A stretch of 46,548 nt of DNA from Rhodoplanes serenus (GTDB taxonomy: Bacteria; Pseudomonadota; Alphaproteobacteria; Rhizobiales; Xanthobacteraceae): positions 1 through 46,548 of the forward strand of contig CAMDFO010000034.1 in NCBI GenBank assembly GCA_945897515.1, read 5' to 3'. Position 1 is the stretch's first letter. Each line of letters begins with the position of its first letter. The notes under the pieces are model-generated. The model had not been told where the DNA came from and made no database searches. It saw only the letters and a list, made by a program, of their open reading frames with translations. This document shows positions 1 to 9,965 of the stretch, piece after piece. Both the position numbers and the translations under genes were made by a program.

Positions 1-845
1 GCCGGCACAGCTTCTTTCACCAGCCGGTGGCCAAGCGCGCGGCCATCGTGGTCGCCGGGCCGGTCGCCAATTTCATATTGGCCATCGTGATCTTCGCGAC
101 GATCTTCACCTTGTACGGCGAGCATACGACGGTCGCGCGTGTCGACGAGGTGCAGGCTGATTCCGCGGCCGCTGCGGCCGGCTTCCGGGCCGGCGACATC
201 GTCCTGTCGATCGACGGGCGCAGTATTGCAAGCTTCTCCGATATGCAGCGTATCGTCAGCGCCAACGCGGACCGCGCGCTGCAATTCGAGATCAATCGCG
301 GCGGTGTCCCGACAACTCTGGTCGCGACGCCGACCCTGAAGCGCGGCAAGGATGGGTTCGGCAACAGCACCTGCCACGCCGTGCTGGGGGTCAGGGGTTC
401 GCCCACGCCGCAGGACGTCAAGAGCGAGGCGATGGACCCGCTGAGCGCCGTCTGGCTGGGCGCCAGGAAAAGCTGGTTCATCATCGACCGGACGTTCTCG
501 TTCATCGGCGGGCTGTTCGCCGGGCGCGAGTGCATCGACCAACTCGGCGGTCCGATCCGGATTGCCCAGATTTCAGGTCAGGTGGCGACGCTCGGATTTG
601 TCCCAATCCTGAATCTTGTCGCGATGCTGTCGGTTTCGATTGGACTGCTGAACCTGTTTCCGGTTCCGCTGCTCGACGGTGGTCACCTTTTGTTCTATGC
701 GATCGAGGTGGTGCGAGGCCGTCCGCTGTCGGAACGCGCCCAGGAACTGGGGTTCCGGGTCGGGCTGGGGATCGTCCTGCTGTTGATGATTTTCACAACC
801 TTTAATGACACGATCCAGGTCTGGGCTCGGTTCTGGGCCTCGTAA
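1..845 (+). CDS. rseP: RseP/RasP-family site-2 intramembrane zinc metalloprotease, C-terminal part
   Basis: The gene enters from the left edge; the frame is open from base 3 and ends at 845, giving 280 residues of the C-terminal part. The family cleaves transmembrane anti-sigma factors and leftover signal peptides within the inner membrane. Visible here are a membrane segment right after the start (FILAIVIFATIFTL), a PDZ domain around residues 45-110 (AGFRAGDIVLSIDG), and the family's last membrane block with NLFPVPLLDGGHL, whose Asp is a zinc ligand in characterised members. The HExxH helix lies outside the window. The gene leads into bamA after 83 bp, the usual alphaproteobacterial order. 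A GTG at 27 could be taken as a start, but coding sequence clearly continues upstream of it (SFFHQP), so the gene is cut by the window rather than truncated. Confidence 0.95.
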   Translation, partial: RHSFFHQPVAKRAAIVVAGPVANFILAIVIFATIFTLYGEHTTVARVDEVQADSAAAAAGFRAGDIVLSIDGRSIASFSDMQRIVSANADRALQFEINRGGVPTTLVATPTLKRGKDGFGNSTCHAVLGVRGSPTPQDVKSEAMDPLSAVWLGARKSWFIIDRTFSFIGGLFAGRECIDQLGGPIRIAQISGQVATLGFVPILNLVAMLSVSIGLLNLFPVPLLDGGHLLFYAIEVVRGRPLSERAQELGFRVGLGIVLLLMIFTTFNDTIQVWARFWAS

Positions 846-928
846 GTCGGTCCCGTTGAAACTTCCTGCGGGTAACAGGAAGCCTGCGGGGAAGTTGTGT
901 TGCAGCGTCGGGGAAAGCCTGTAAAACC

Positions 929-3397
929 ATGGTGTCGAGTACATCCCGCGATAACGCCGTTCGGTCGGTAAAAAGGTCAATAAAGGGCGCGTTGCGCATG
1001 ATACTGTGGGTACGGTTGCTTCGGGGCCTAGGCCTAGTTGGCATGGTCCTCGGCGGGATCGTTGTTGGCGCTGCGGTCACATCCGTTGCGACGGCTGATT
1101 TCGCCATAGCGCAAAGCGGCAGCTTGGTCGTCGTCCAGGGCAACCGGCGCGTCGAAGCCGACACCATTCGCAGCTATTTCCGCGTCGGCGGACGCGAGCG
1201 GATGGACGCCGCCACCATCGACGACGCGCTCAAGTCGCTCTACGCCACCGGACTGTTCCAGGATGTCCGCATCACCCCGTCCGGCGGCCGGCTCGTTGTC
1301 ACCGTGGTCGAGAACCCGGTGCTCAATCGTGTCGCGTTCGAGGGCAACAAGAAGCTCAAGGACGAGCAGATCTCCGGCGAAGTGCAGTCGAAGCCGCGCG
1401 GCACGCTGTCGCGTCCGACCGTGCAGGCCGACGTCCAGCGCATCGTCGACATCTACCGGCGCAATGGCCGGTTCGATGTGCGGGTCGAGCCTAAGATCAT
1501 TGAGCTTCCGAACAATCGCGTCGATCTCGTCTACGAGATCAATGAAGGCGACAAGACCACGGTCCGGGAAATCAAGTTCATCGGCAACAACAACTTCTCC
1601 GCGGGGCGCCTGAAAGACGAAATCAAGACCGCCGAGAGCTTCCCGATTTTCTCTTTCCTGCAGACCGCCGATATCTATGATCCCGACCGCATCGAAGCCG
1701 ACCGCGACCTGATCCGCCGCTTCTATCTGAAGAAGGGTTACGCCGACGTCCGCGTCATTTCTGCGGCCGCTGAGTTTGATCCGAGCCGTAAAGGCTTCGT
1801 CATCATCTTCACCATCGAGGAGGGCGAGCGTTACCGGTTCGGCCCCGTCGAGGTGCAATCGAACGTTCCCGCGGTCGACGGACAGTCTGTCCGGTCCACC
1901 CTGCGAACCAGCAGCGGAGCGGTCTACAACGCCGAGGCGGTCGAGAAGTCGGTCGAAAATCTGTCGATCGAGGTGGCGCGCCGCGGCTATCCCTTTGCCG
2001 TGGTGCGGCCGCGTGGCGACCGCGACCCCTCCAGCGCGACGGTCGGTCTGGTCTACGTGATCGAAGAAGGTCCGCGCGTCTACATCGAGCGGATCAACGT
2101 CCGCAACAACACCCGCACCCGCGATTACGTGATCCGCCGCGAGTTCAACGTTGCCGAGGGCGACGCCTATAACCGCGCGCTCATCGACCGGGCCGAGCGT
2201 CGGCTGAAGAATCTCAATTACTTCAAGAACGTCAGGATCACCAACGAGCCAGGATCGGCGCCCGATCGCATCGTGATCAACGTCGATGTCGAAGAGATGC
2301 CGACCGGCGAGCTGTCGCTTTCCGGCGGCTACTCGACCGCCGACGGCTTCATGGCGGAGATCAGCGTCGGCGAGCGCAATCTGCTCGGGCGCGGCCAATA
2401 TGCCCGCGCGTCGGTGCAGTACGGCCAGCGCACCCAGGGCTTCGAGTTGTCGTTTGCGGAGCCATTCTTCCTGGGCTACCGCCTCTCCGCCGGCGTCGAC
2501 CTGTTCGCCAAGCAGACGCTGGCCTCCAGCTACTATTCGTACGACAACAAGCTGTTCGGCACCGGACTGCGCGCCGGCTTCGCATTGAGCGAAGAAATGA
2601 GCGTGCAGATGCGCTATTCGATCTACCGGCAGGAAATCACGCTGCCGAGCCAGTTGAACAACTGCTCGTCCACCACGCTGGCCACATGCTACGGCGACGG
2701 CGAGGCCTCGTTGGCCGTGCGCAAGGAGCTCGCGCAAGGGCCGGTGCTGGTTTCACTGGTCGGATATACCGCAGTCTACAACACCCTCGACAGCAACAAG
2801 AACCCGACCAGCGGCGCACTCCTGGAGTTCAAGCAGGACCTCGCCGGCGTCGGCGGTCACGTGAACTTCCTGCGCACGACGGTCGACTCGCGGAACTACT
2901 ACGAGCTGTTCGCCGACGTTGTCGCGGTTGCCCGCCTGCAAGCCGGTCACATGACCGGCTGGGGCGGCAAGGACCTGCGCATGCTCGACCATTTCCAAAA
3001 GGGGCCGGATCTCGTGCGTGGCTTCGCTCCCGGCGGATTCGGGCCGCGCGATCTCACGCCCAACACCGCACAGGATGCGCTGGGCGGCTCGATGTTCTGG
3101 GGAGCGAGTCTCGAAGCTCAGACGCCGTTCAGCTTCCTGCCGAAGGACGTCGGGATCAAGGGCGCCGTCTTCGCCGATGCGGGCTCGTTGTGGAACTACC
3201 GCGGACCGACAAACTGGGTGCAGACCGGTGAAACGCTTACACTTGCGGATTCGAACGCGATCCGCGCGTCGGTCGGCGCCGGCATCATCTGGAATTCGCC
3301 GTTCGGCCCGCTGCGGTTCGATTATTCCGTCCCGCTGATGAAGGAAGGCTACGACCGGGTACAGCAGTTCCGGTTTGGCGGCGGAACGCGTTTCTAG
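929..3397 (+). CDS. bamA: Outer membrane protein assembly factor BamA (Omp85)
   Basis: BamA is the central outer-membrane component that folds and inserts beta-barrel proteins. The 822-residue product has a basic N-terminus and a hydrophobic export signal (about residues 25-60, ending near AIAQS), then five POTRA repeats from about 62 to 400 ([69 protein letters not shown]). A 16-strand barrel follows. The VRGF lid-loop motif is present ([12 protein letters not shown]), and the protein ends in Phe (FGGGTRF), as outer-membrane barrels do. A GGGGAAAG sequence lies about ten bases before the ATG at 929; an ATG at 998 would give a more typical signal peptide length and is a fair alternative. Length is normal for alphaproteobacteria. 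The neighbours rseP and lpxD place it in the envelope biogenesis operon. Confidence 0.97.
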   Translation: MVSSTSRDNAVRSVKRSIKGALRMILWVRLLRGLGLVGMVLGGIVVGAAVTSVATADFAIAQSGSLVVVQGNRRVEADTIRSYFRVGGRERMDAATIDDALKSLYATGLFQDVRITPSGGRLVVTVVENPVLNRVAFEGNKKLKDEQISGEVQSKPRGTLSRPTVQADVQRIVDIYRRNGRFDVRVEPKIIELPNNRVDLVYEINEGDKTTVREIKFIGNNNFSAGRLKDEIKTAESFPIFSFLQTADIYDPDRIEADRDLIRRFYLKKGYADVRVISAAAEFDPSRKGFVIIFTIEEGERYRFGPVEVQSNVPAVDGQSVRSTLRTSSGAVYNAEAVEKSVENLSIEVARRGYPFAVVRPRGDRDPSSATVGLVYVIEEGPRVYIERINVRNNTRTRDYVIRREFNVAEGDAYNRALIDRAERRLKNLNYFKNVRITNEPGSAPDRIVINVDVEEMPTGELSLSGGYSTADGFMAEISVGERNLLGRGQYARASVQYGQRTQGFELSFAEPFFLGYRLSAGVDLFAKQTLASSYYSYDNKLFGTGLRAGFALSEEMSVQMRYSIYRQEITLPSQLNNCSSTTLATCYGDGEASLAVRKELAQGPVLVSLVGYTAVYNTLDSNKNPTSGALLEFKQDLAGVGGHVNFLRTTVDSRNYYELFADVVAVARLQAGHMTGWGGKDLRMLDHFQKGPDLVRGFAPGGFGPRDLTPNTAQDALGGSMFWGASLEAQTPFSFLPKDVGIKGAVFADAGSLWNYRGPTNWVQTGETLTLADSNAIRASVGAGIIWNSPFGPLRFDYSVPLMKEGYDRVQQFRFGGGTRF

Positions 3398-3428
3398 TCG
3401 ACGCGGACCCGGCCACTACGTTGGCGCT

Positions 3429-4511
3429 ATGACGGAGCCGATGTTTTTCAAGCGCGGGGCCGGGCTGACCGTGGGCGAGATCGCCGGCATCACGGGAGCC
3501 AAGCCGCGCCGTGGCACGCGGCTCGACCTGCGTATCACCGATCTTGCGCCGCTGGATCGAGCCGGACCGGCCGATCTGGTGTTCCTCGAAAAGCAAAAAT
3601 TTGCCGGCGGCGCGGCGACCACTGCGGCCGGCGCCTGCCTCACCACCGAGCGCCTCGAAAGCCACGTCCCGCCGCATGTCGCGGTGCTGTACGCGCGCGA
3701 ACCTTATCGCGCGTTCGTGGCGGTGGCGCGTTCGCTGTTTCCGGATTCGGTGCGGCCGTCCTCCCTGTTCGAGGGCAACGGGCAAATCGCGGCCGGCGCC
3801 TTCGTTCATGACACGGCGCGCGTCGAGAGTGGCGTGACCATCGATCCGGGAGTCGTGATCGGACCGCGTGCCGAAATCGGTGCGGGCACCGTGATCGCGG
3901 CAGGCGCAGCGATCGGCGCGGAGGTTCGCATCGGGCGCGATTGCAGCATCGGCGCCAGTTCCACGATCATGCACGCCCTGATCGGCGACCGGGTGACGAT
4001 CCATGCCGGTGTGCGGATCGGGCAGGATGGCTACGGCTATATTCCCGGCGCCAGGCACGAGAGGGTGCCGCAACTCGGCCGCGTGATCATCCAGGACGAC
4101 GTCGAAGTCGGCTCCAACAGCACGATCGATCGCGGCGGATTGCGCGACACTGTCATCGGCGAGGGCACCAAGATCGACAATCTGGTGCAAATCGGTCACA
4201 ACGTCATGATCGGACGTCATTGCCTGCTGGTGGCGCAGGTCGGGGTTTCCGGCAGCGTCAGCATCGGAGATTACGCCGTGTTGGCCGGACAGGTCGGCGT
4301 TGCCGATCATGCCGAAATCGGGGAGGGCGCGCAGATAGCGGCCCAGAGCGGCGTCGTCGGACAACTGGCCGCCGGCCGCGAATTCGGCGGCTCACCGGCG
4401 ATACCGCGCAAGGAATGGCTGCGGATGACTCTCATGCTTCGCCAGATGGCCAGGCGCAACGGACGCAGCACGTCGGGAACGAGCGGCAAGAAAGACGGAG
4501 ACGGGGAATGA
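3429..4511 (+). CDS. lpxD: UDP-3-O-(3-hydroxyacyl)glucosamine N-acyltransferase LpxD
   Basis: LpxD adds the second hydroxyacyl chain, from acyl-ACP, to UDP-3-O-acyl-glucosamine in cytosolic lipid A synthesis. The 360-residue protein has the N-terminal uridine-binding domain (about 1-110) and a left-handed beta helix of hexapeptide repeats ([21 protein letters not shown] and on). It contains the QIGHNV segment that carries the catalytic His in the family, and a C-terminal helical tail ([15 protein letters not shown]). The ATG at 3429 was chosen because it starts directly at the family N-terminus ([12 protein letters not shown]); the frame extends 18 codons upstream without resemblance to the family. 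The stop codon overlaps the fabZ start in an ATGA, so the two are probably translationally coupled. Confidence 0.96.
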   Translation: MTEPMFFKRGAGLTVGEIAGITGAKPRRGTRLDLRITDLAPLDRAGPADLVFLEKQKFAGGAATTAAGACLTTERLESHVPPHVAVLYAREPYRAFVAVARSLFPDSVRPSSLFEGNGQIAAGAFVHDTARVESGVTIDPGVVIGPRAEIGAGTVIAAGAAIGAEVRIGRDCSIGASSTIMHALIGDRVTIHAGVRIGQDGYGYIPGARHERVPQLGRVIIQDDVEVGSNSTIDRGGLRDTVIGEGTKIDNLVQIGHNVMIGRHCLLVAQVGVSGSVSIGDYAVLAGQVGVADHAEIGEGAQIAAQSGVVGQLAAGREFGGSPAIPRKEWLRMTLMLRQMARRNGRSTSGTSGKKDGDGE

Positions 4512-4963
4512 GCGGCGAGACGCTCGACGCAATCGGAATCCGCGAGATTCTCGCCGCGCTGCCGCATCGCTATCCATTCCTGCTGGTGGACCGCGTCCGC
4601 GATATCCGCAGCGACCTGCATGGCATCGGCGTCAAGAACGTGACGGCGAACGAGCCGCATTTTCTCGGACACTTCCCGAACAATCCGGTGATGCCGGGCG
4701 TGCTCGTGCTCGAAGGCATGGCGCAGACCGCGGGCGTGCTCTGCGTCAGGTCGATGGAGGGCCAGCGCAAGCCGCAAATCGTCTATTTCATGACCATCGA
4801 CAAAGCCAAGTTCCGCAAGCCGGTCGTGCCGGGCGACGTGCTGGAATATCATATGAACCGGATCGCGAGACGGCGGAACATGTGGTGGTATCGGGGCGAG
4901 GCCAAAGTGGACGGTCAGATCGTGGCCGAGGCCGATCTCGGCGCGATGATCGTGGGCGCCTGA
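4508..4963 (+). CDS. fabZ: 3-hydroxyacyl-[ACP] dehydratase FabZ
   Basis: FabZ dehydrates 3-hydroxyacyl-ACP in fatty acid elongation. It competes with LpxA and LpxD for the same hydroxyacyl-ACP pool, which explains its usual place in lipid A operons. The product is 151 residues with a single hot-dog fold. The catalytic pair is visible as His55 in PHFLGHFP and Glu69 in LVLEGMAQ, spaced 14 residues apart as in E. coli FabZ. The start is the ATG of the ATGA overlap with lpxD. The stop at 4963 is followed two bases later by the GTG of lpxA. Length and motifs are those of a complete, active enzyme. Confidence 0.97.
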   Translation: MSGETLDAIGIREILAALPHRYPFLLVDRVRDIRSDLHGIGVKNVTANEPHFLGHFPNNPVMPGVLVLEGMAQTAGVLCVRSMEGQRKPQIVYFMTIDKAKFRKPVVPGDVLEYHMNRIARRRNMWWYRGEAKVDGQIVAEADLGAMIVGA

Positions 4964-4965
4964 GC

Positions 4966-5772
4966 GTGCCGCAGATCGATCCCACGGCGCGCGTCGCCGA
5001 TGGCGCCAAGCTCGCCGGCGATGTCGAGATCGGACCCTATTGCATCGTCGGTCCGCAGGTCGAATTGCATTCGGGCGTCCGGCTGCTGTCTCATGTCAAC
5101 GTCGTGGGCGTCACGACCATAGGCGAGCGCACTGTGGTCTATCCGTTCGCCTCGCTCGGCACCCCTCCGCAATCCACGGGTTACCGCGGCGGTGCGACCA
5201 AGCTGTTGATCGGCGCGAACTGCACGGTGCGCGAAAGCGTGACCATGAACACCGGCACCGAAGACGGCGGCGGCGTCACGAGCATCGGCGACCGCGGCTT
5301 GTTCATGTCCTACAGCCACGTCGGCCACGATTGTCACGTCGGCAACGACGTCATTTTCGCAAACAACGCGACGCTGGGCGGCCATTGCGTCGTCGGCGAT
5401 CATGTCTTCATGGGCGGGCTTGCGGCCACCCATCAGTTCACCCACATCGGCGCGCATGCCATGGTGAGTGGTTACACCGGCGTGCGTGGCGACATCATCC
5501 CGTTCGCCATCGCCGCTGGTCCGTTCGCGCGCCTCAACGGCATCAACGTCGTGGGAATGCGGCGGCGCAAGTTCTCCAACGAAACCATTCGTGCGGTTCG
5601 CTCCGCCTATAAGCTGTTGTTTTTAAGCGGCGGGGTCCTGGAGGATCGTATCGCATCGGTCGAACGGGAATTCTCCGACGATCCAGCGGTGATGCAGATC
5701 GTGACGTTCGTGCGAGCCGCCCGTAGAAGGCCGCTCTGCCAACCGGGCTCCTCCAAGGAGGACACCGGATGA
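4966..5772 (+). CDS. lpxA: Acyl-ACP--UDP-N-acetylglucosamine O-acyltransferase LpxA
   Basis: LpxA performs the first step of lipid A synthesis, 3-O-acylation of UDP-GlcNAc. With a GTG start at 4966 the product is 268 residues, close to E. coli LpxA (262), and begins PQIDPTARVADG, the expected first hexapeptide coil. The frame stays open 28 codons upstream, but that stretch overlaps fabZ and is Arg-rich nonsense. The left-handed beta helix covers about residues 1-190. His121 in SHVGHDC corresponds to the catalytic His of E. coli LpxA. A helical C-terminal domain follows (NETIRAVRSAYKLLFLSGG). The stop overlaps the lpxI start by an ATGA. Confidence 0.96.
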   Translation: MPQIDPTARVADGAKLAGDVEIGPYCIVGPQVELHSGVRLLSHVNVVGVTTIGERTVVYPFASLGTPPQSTGYRGGATKLLIGANCTVRESVTMNTGTEDGGGVTSIGDRGLFMSYSHVGHDCHVGNDVIFANNATLGGHCVVGDHVFMGGLAATHQFTHIGAHAMVSGYTGVRGDIIPFAIAAGPFARLNGINVVGMRRRKFSNETIRAVRSAYKLLFLSGGVLEDRIASVEREFSDDPAVMQIVTFVRAARRRPLCQPGSSKEDTG

Positions 5773-6665
5773 CCGTTGCCGACGAGCGGCGCAGCGACGC
5801 GGCCGGCGTCGACGGCGGCGCCCCGGTTGCTATCATCTGCGGCGGCGGCAGCCTCCCATTTGCGGTCGTGGAAGCCGCGCTCCGTCGCGGCCGCAAGGTC
5901 GTTCTGTTTGCGCTCCGCGGCTCTGCCGATGCGCAGCGCGTGGCGGGCCATCCGCACCACTGGGTCAGGCTGGGACAGCTCGGCCGCTTTGTGCGGCTGG
6001 CTCGCGCCGCCGGCTGCCGCGATGTGGTGATGATCGGCAGTCTGGTGCGCCCCAGGCTCGTGCAGCTCTGGCCGGATTATGGCGCGATCCTGCTCATGCC
6101 GCGGCTGGTCGGGCTGTTCAAGGGCGGCGACGACCGATTGCTGTCGGGCGTTGCGGCCATCATGGCGGAGCGCGGTTTCAAGCTGATCGGAGCCCACGAG
6201 CTTGCTCCGGAAATTGCGATGCCGTTTGGCGCGCTCGGCCGCGGCGAACCCAATGCACGCGACCGGGCTGACATCGAACGGGGGCTGGCGCTGCTGCGAG
6301 CGACCGGTCCGTTCGACGTCGGCCAGGCGGTGGTGGTCGCCGACGGGCGCGTGCTCGCGATCGAGGCGGCAGGGGGAACCGATGCCATGCTCGCGCACCT
6401 TTCCGAACTGCGCGACCGCGGACGCATCCGTTCGCGGGCTGGCGTCGGGGTCCTGATCAAGGCGCCCAAGCCCGGCCAGGATCGGCGGATCGACCTGCCG
6501 TCGATCGGACCGCAAACCGTCGAGGGTGTTGCACGGGCCGGACTTGCCGGCATCGCCATCGTCGCCGGCAGTGCGGTGGTCGCCGAGCCGGACCGCCTCG
6601 CTCAAGCGGCTGATGGCGCGCGCGTGTTCGTGGTGGGCATCGGCGGCGACGAGCCGGCGGAATGA
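5769..6665 (+). CDS. lpxI: UDP-2,3-diacylglucosamine diphosphatase LpxI (DUF1009)
   Basis: LpxI hydrolyses UDP-2,3-diacylglucosamine to lipid X and UMP. It is the alphaproteobacterial replacement for LpxH, first described in Caulobacter. The 298-residue protein begins its recognisable fold at about residue 18 with AIICGGGSLPF, followed by MIGSLVRPRL and FKGGDDRLLSG. The C-terminal catalytic domain shows DVGQAVVVADGRVLAIEAAGGTD and ends in VVGIGG. The first 15 residues (MTVADERRSDAAGVD) look like a non-conserved tail. Start and stop both lie in 4-base ATGA overlaps, with lpxA upstream and lpxB downstream, so translation of the whole run is probably coupled. Confidence 0.95.
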   Translation: MTVADERRSDAAGVDGGAPVAIICGGGSLPFAVVEAALRRGRKVVLFALRGSADAQRVAGHPHHWVRLGQLGRFVRLARAAGCRDVVMIGSLVRPRLVQLWPDYGAILLMPRLVGLFKGGDDRLLSGVAAIMAERGFKLIGAHELAPEIAMPFGALGRGEPNARDRADIERGLALLRATGPFDVGQAVVVADGRVLAIEAAGGTDAMLAHLSELRDRGRIRSRAGVGVLIKAPKPGQDRRIDLPSIGPQTVEGVARAGLAGIAIVAGSAVVAEPDRLAQAADGARVFVVGIGGDEPAE

Positions 6666-7855
6666 CGCGCGATCTGAAGATTTTTCTTGTGGCCACCGAA
6701 GAATCCGGTGACCGGCTCGGCGGCGCACTGATGCAGGCGCTGCGCGAGCGCGCCGGCGACGACGTGCAATTCATCGGCGTCGGCGCCCACGCCATGGCGG
6801 CGCAAGGCCTCCACAGTCTGTTTCCTATCCATGAATTGGCGATCATGGGATTTTCCGCGATCCCGCGTCGCGTGCCGGCGATCCTGCGGCGCATCCGCGA
6901 GACGGCCAATGCCGTGCTCTCGGCACGGCCCGACGCGCTGATCATCATCGACAGTCCCGATTTCACGCACCGCGTGGCGCGCCGCGTGCGCGCGGCGGAT
7001 CCCTCGATCCCGATCGTGAACTACGTTCCGCCCGCGGTCTGGGCTTGGCGGCCGTGGCGGGCCAAGACCATGCGCCGCTATGTCGATCACGCGCTCGCGC
7101 TGCTGCCGTTCGAACCGGCTGTTCACCGCAAGCTCGGCGGCCCCGAATGCAGCTATGTCGGACATCCGCTGGCCCATCAGGTCGCAGCCCTGCGCCCCAA
7201 TGCCGAGGAGGCGCGACGGCGCGTTACCGATCCGCCCGTGGTGCTGGTCCTGCCGGGAAGCCGGGGCAGCGAAATCCGGCGGCTTGCCGGGGTGTTCGGG
7301 GAGGCGATCGCGCGGCTGCACGAGCGTGCCGGCGGCATCGAGCTGGTTCTGCCGACGGTGCCGGCATTGCGCGATCAGGTGGCGGCGGCGACCGCCTCCT
7401 GGGCGGTGCGTCCGCGGATCGTCGTCGACCCGGCGGAGAAACAGGAGGCCTATCGCACCGCTCGCGTAGCCCTCACCAAGTCGGGCACGGTGACGCTGGA
7501 ACTCGCCCTGGCGGGCATTCCCATGGCGGCCGCCTACAAGGTTTCCGGATTCGAGGTTTGGGTGGCCAGGCGCCTGGTGCACGTTCCGTCCGTCATATTG
7601 GCAAACCTGGTGCTCGGGCAGAATGTCGTGCCGGAATTCATCCAAGAGGCCTGCACGGCCGATGCACTGGCCGAAACTTTGCTGCCGCTCCTTGCCGATA
7701 CGCCGGAGCGAAGACGGCAGACCGAGGCCTTTGCCCGGCTCGATGTCATCATGGAAATCGGCTCTCGTGCGCCTGCCGGGCGCGCCGCGGATATAGTCCT
7801 GGGAACGATTCGGCAGCATGGGCAGCCCTTTGCCGGGACGGCCCCAAACCTGTAG
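6662..7855 (+). CDS. lpxB: Lipid-A-disaccharide synthase LpxB
   Basis: LpxB is a GT-B (family GT19) glycosyltransferase on the inner face of the membrane. It joins lipid X to UDP-2,3-diacylglucosamine to make the tetraacyl disaccharide. The 397-residue product shows the N-terminal ATEESGDRLGGALMQAL motif, the central YVPPAVWAWRPWRA segment, and the nucleotide-binding part with LVLPGSRGSEIRR and ALTKSGTVTLELAL. Length is normal. The start overlaps lpxI by ATGA. It is the last of the canonical lipid A genes in the run; a FabH-like gene follows after 12 bases, close enough to share the transcript. Confidence 0.96.
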   Translation: MTRDLKIFLVATEESGDRLGGALMQALRERAGDDVQFIGVGAHAMAAQGLHSLFPIHELAIMGFSAIPRRVPAILRRIRETANAVLSARPDALIIIDSPDFTHRVARRVRAADPSIPIVNYVPPAVWAWRPWRAKTMRRYVDHALALLPFEPAVHRKLGGPECSYVGHPLAHQVAALRPNAEEARRRVTDPPVVLVLPGSRGSEIRRLAGVFGEAIARLHERAGGIELVLPTVPALRDQVAAATASWAVRPRIVVDPAEKQEAYRTARVALTKSGTVTLELALAGIPMAAAYKVSGFEVWVARRLVHVPSVILANLVLGQNVVPEFIQEACTADALAETLLPLLADTPERRRQTEAFARLDVIMEIGSRAPAGRAADIVLGTIRQHGQPFAGTAPNL

Positions 7856-7867
7856 GTTTCCGCTGAA

Positions 7868-8887
7868 ATGAGCCTTCCCTTGCCAATCAGAGCGGCGATC
7901 ACCGGCGTCCATGGCTACGTGCCGGACTACGTGCTGAACAATGCCGAATTGGCCCGGCTGGTCGATACCAGCGACGCTTGGATCACCGAGCGCACCGGCA
8001 TCAAGGAGCGCCGGATCCTGAAGGGCGAGGGGCTCGGGACCTCCCATATGGCCGCCGAAGCCGTGCGCGGGCTGTTCGCCCGCACGTCGCTCAATCCGGA
8101 GGACGTCGATCTCCTGATCTGCGCAACCACCACGCCGGACATGGTGTTCCCCTCAACCGCCAATCTGATCTGCGACATGGTCGGCGTCCGCAACATCGGC
8201 AGCTTCGACGTCCAGGCGGCGTGCTCCGGCTTTATCTATGCGGTGACTATCGCATCCCAGTTCGTTGCCAGCGGCCAGTGCCGCAAGGTGGTGGTCGTCG
8301 GCGCCGACAAGATGTCAGCGCTGATGGATTACACCGACCGCGCGACCTGCGTGCTGTTCGGCGACGGCGCAGGCGCCGTGCTGATCGAACCGAGCGAGAA
8401 TGGCCACGGCATCCTCGATACGCTGATCCGTTCCGACGGCGCCGGCATGCCCCACCTGCACCAGAAGGCTGGCGGCAGCCGTATGCCCCCGACCGCCGAC
8501 ACCGTCGCCAAGCGGCTGCATTACGTTCATCAGGAAGGCGCCGCGGTCTACAAGTTTGCCATCGCAAAGATGGCCGAAGTGGCGACCGAGCTGATGGCGC
8601 GCAACAACCTGAAGGTCGACATGATCGACTGGCTGGTGCCGCACCAGGCCAATCGCCGGATCATCGAGTCGACCGCCGAGCGCATCAATCTTCCGATGGA
8701 TCGCGTCATGATGACGATCCAGAAGTTCGGCAACACGACCGCCGCCACCATCCCGCTTTGCCTGTGGGACTATCAGGAACGTCTCAAGCCCGGCGACCGG
8801 CTGCTGCTGGCGGCGTTCGGCGGCGGCTTCACCTGGGGCGGCGCCTACGTCACCTGGGCTTACAACAACGGCCACAACGGTCACTGA
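7868..8887 (+). CDS. 3-oxoacyl-ACP synthase III family protein (FabH-like)
   Basis: This is a thiolase-fold condensing enzyme of the KAS III family, 339 residues. The full catalytic triad is present: Cys119 (VQAACSGF), His259 (VPHQANRR) and Asn289 (FGNTTAAT), plus the family end GGGFTWGGAYVTW. KAS III enzymes normally condense acetyl-CoA with malonyl-ACP to start fatty acid synthesis. The housekeeping alphaproteobacterial fabH usually sits next to plsX; here the gene follows lpxB after 12 bases. It may therefore be a second FabH, or an enzyme making a special acyl chain. The insertion around residues 190-225 (MPHLHQKAGGSRMPP) is longer than I expect for E. coli FabH. Family assignment is firm; the exact substrate is unknown, so no symbol is given. 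Confidence 0.85.
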   Translation: MSLPLPIRAAITGVHGYVPDYVLNNAELARLVDTSDAWITERTGIKERRILKGEGLGTSHMAAEAVRGLFARTSLNPEDVDLLICATTTPDMVFPSTANLICDMVGVRNIGSFDVQAACSGFIYAVTIASQFVASGQCRKVVVVGADKMSALMDYTDRATCVLFGDGAGAVLIEPSENGHGILDTLIRSDGAGMPHLHQKAGGSRMPPTADTVAKRLHYVHQEGAAVYKFAIAKMAEVATELMARNNLKVDMIDWLVPHQANRRIIESTAERINLPMDRVMMTIQKFGNTTAATIPLCLWDYQERLKPGDRLLLAAFGGGFTWGGAYVTWAYNNGHNGH

Positions 8888-8919
8888 TCCGCCCGCCGGG
8901 GCGAAAGGGGGAGGATGTC

Positions 8920-9897
8920 ATGAAAGCCAACCGAAGGTCGGCGGTGACCACGCTTGCGGTGTTGTTGCTGGCGGCGGCCGCGGCGTTGCCGGCACAGGCG
9001 CAGAGCTGGCCGACCCGGCCGGTGAAGGTCATCATGGCGACCGCCGCCGGCAGCGCACCAGACGTCATTGCCCGCATCGTGACCGACCGCCTGGCGCAGC
9101 TTTGGGGCCAGCAAGTCCTGATCCTGAACCGCCCCGGCGCCGGCGGCCTGATCGCATTGCAGGCGCTGGCCTCTGCCGAGAAGGACAACCATACGCTCTA
9201 CCTGCCGAGCTCGTCGTCGCTGGTGGTGCTGCCGGAGACGAACTCCAAGCTGCCGCTCGATATCCAGCGCGATCTCATTCCGATTGGGCTGGTCGGCGAG
9301 CAGCCGTTCATGATCGTCGCCGGCAATGCAACCGGCGTCAGCGCGCTCCCGGAGCTGATCGCGCTCGCCAAAAGCAAGCCGGGCGAGTTGACCTATGCGG
9401 CGAACTTCCGCGGATCGCTGCCCAACATGACCGGGGAGATGTTTGCAAGCCGCGCCGGCGTCAAGCTGACATTCGTTCCCTATCCCGGCGCTCCGCAGGG
9501 CATGCAGGACGTGATGGGTGGACGAATTTCGGCGATGGTGGAAGGGCTGGCAGCGTTCACCGGGGCGCTGCAGGCTAACTCGGTGAAGCCGCTCGCAGTC
9601 ACTTCGCCGCGGCGGTTGCCGAACCATCCGAACGTGCCGACCGTCGCGGAAACCATCCCGGGCTTCGACTCGCGCGGCTGGTTCGTATTCCTGGGGCTCA
9701 CCGGAATTCCGGACGAGGTGGTGCGCAAGGTCAATGCCGACCTGAAGACGGTGCTGGAAATCCCCGAGGTGAAGGCGCGGTTCGAGACGCTCGCGACCTA
9801 TATCCGCCACCTGACGCCGGCCGAGACCGGACAATTCATCCGCGACGAGCAGGCCGCCTGGCGGCCGATCGTCAAGCAGGTTGGCGTCACGAACTAG
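8920..9897 (+). CDS. Bug-family tripartite tricarboxylate transporter substrate-binding protein
   Basis: A periplasmic solute-binding protein of the TctC/Bug family, 325 residues. It has a Sec signal peptide (MKANRRSAVTTLAVLLLAAAAALPAQAQ), then the family opening WPTRPVKVIMATAAGSAPDVIARIV and the ligand-loop motif NRPGAGGLIA. A second lobe includes YPGAPQGMQDVMGGRISAMVEG. The ATG at 8920 is preceded by GGGGGAGG and is the only start that yields a signal peptide. No TctA/TctB membrane partners are nearby, which is usual for Bug proteins in this group; the ligand cannot be told from sequence. It lies 32 bases after the FabH-like gene and ends just before a bidirectional terminator. Confidence 0.92.
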   Translation: MKANRRSAVTTLAVLLLAAAAALPAQAQSWPTRPVKVIMATAAGSAPDVIARIVTDRLAQLWGQQVLILNRPGAGGLIALQALASAEKDNHTLYLPSSSSLVVLPETNSKLPLDIQRDLIPIGLVGEQPFMIVAGNATGVSALPELIALAKSKPGELTYAANFRGSLPNMTGEMFASRAGVKLTFVPYPGAPQGMQDVMGGRISAMVEGLAAFTGALQANSVKPLAVTSPRRLPNHPNVPTVAETIPGFDSRGWFVFLGLTGIPDEVVRKVNADLKTVLEIPEVKARFETLATYIRHLTPAETGQFIRDEQAAWRPIVKQVGVTN

Positions 9898-9919
9898 AAA
9901 CACACGAACCGGCCAAACA

Positions 9920-9949
9920 AAAACGGGGCGCCTCATGGCGCCCCGTTTT
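9920..9949. terminator. Bidirectional intrinsic terminator between the Bug gene and gltA
   Basis: A perfect inverted repeat has 13-base arms, AAAACGGGGCGCC and GGCGCCCCGTTTT, around a TCAT loop. It has a GC core and ends in T runs read from either strand. It fills the 68-bp gap between two convergent genes (Bug ending at 9897, gltA ending at 9966) and should stop transcription from both. Confidence 0.93.
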
Positions 9950-9965
9950 AATTCAACTGTCGCGG

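Noticed and set aside
1034..2737. 567-codon minus-strand frame across bamA
   Set aside because: Antisense shadow of a clear BamA in high-GC DNA; the translation has no recognisable fold.
7978..9897. 639-codon frame covering the FabH-like gene and the Bug gene
   Set aside because: Only its end, from ATG 8920, has a signal peptide and Bug motifs; the front is a shifted reading of the FabH-like gene.
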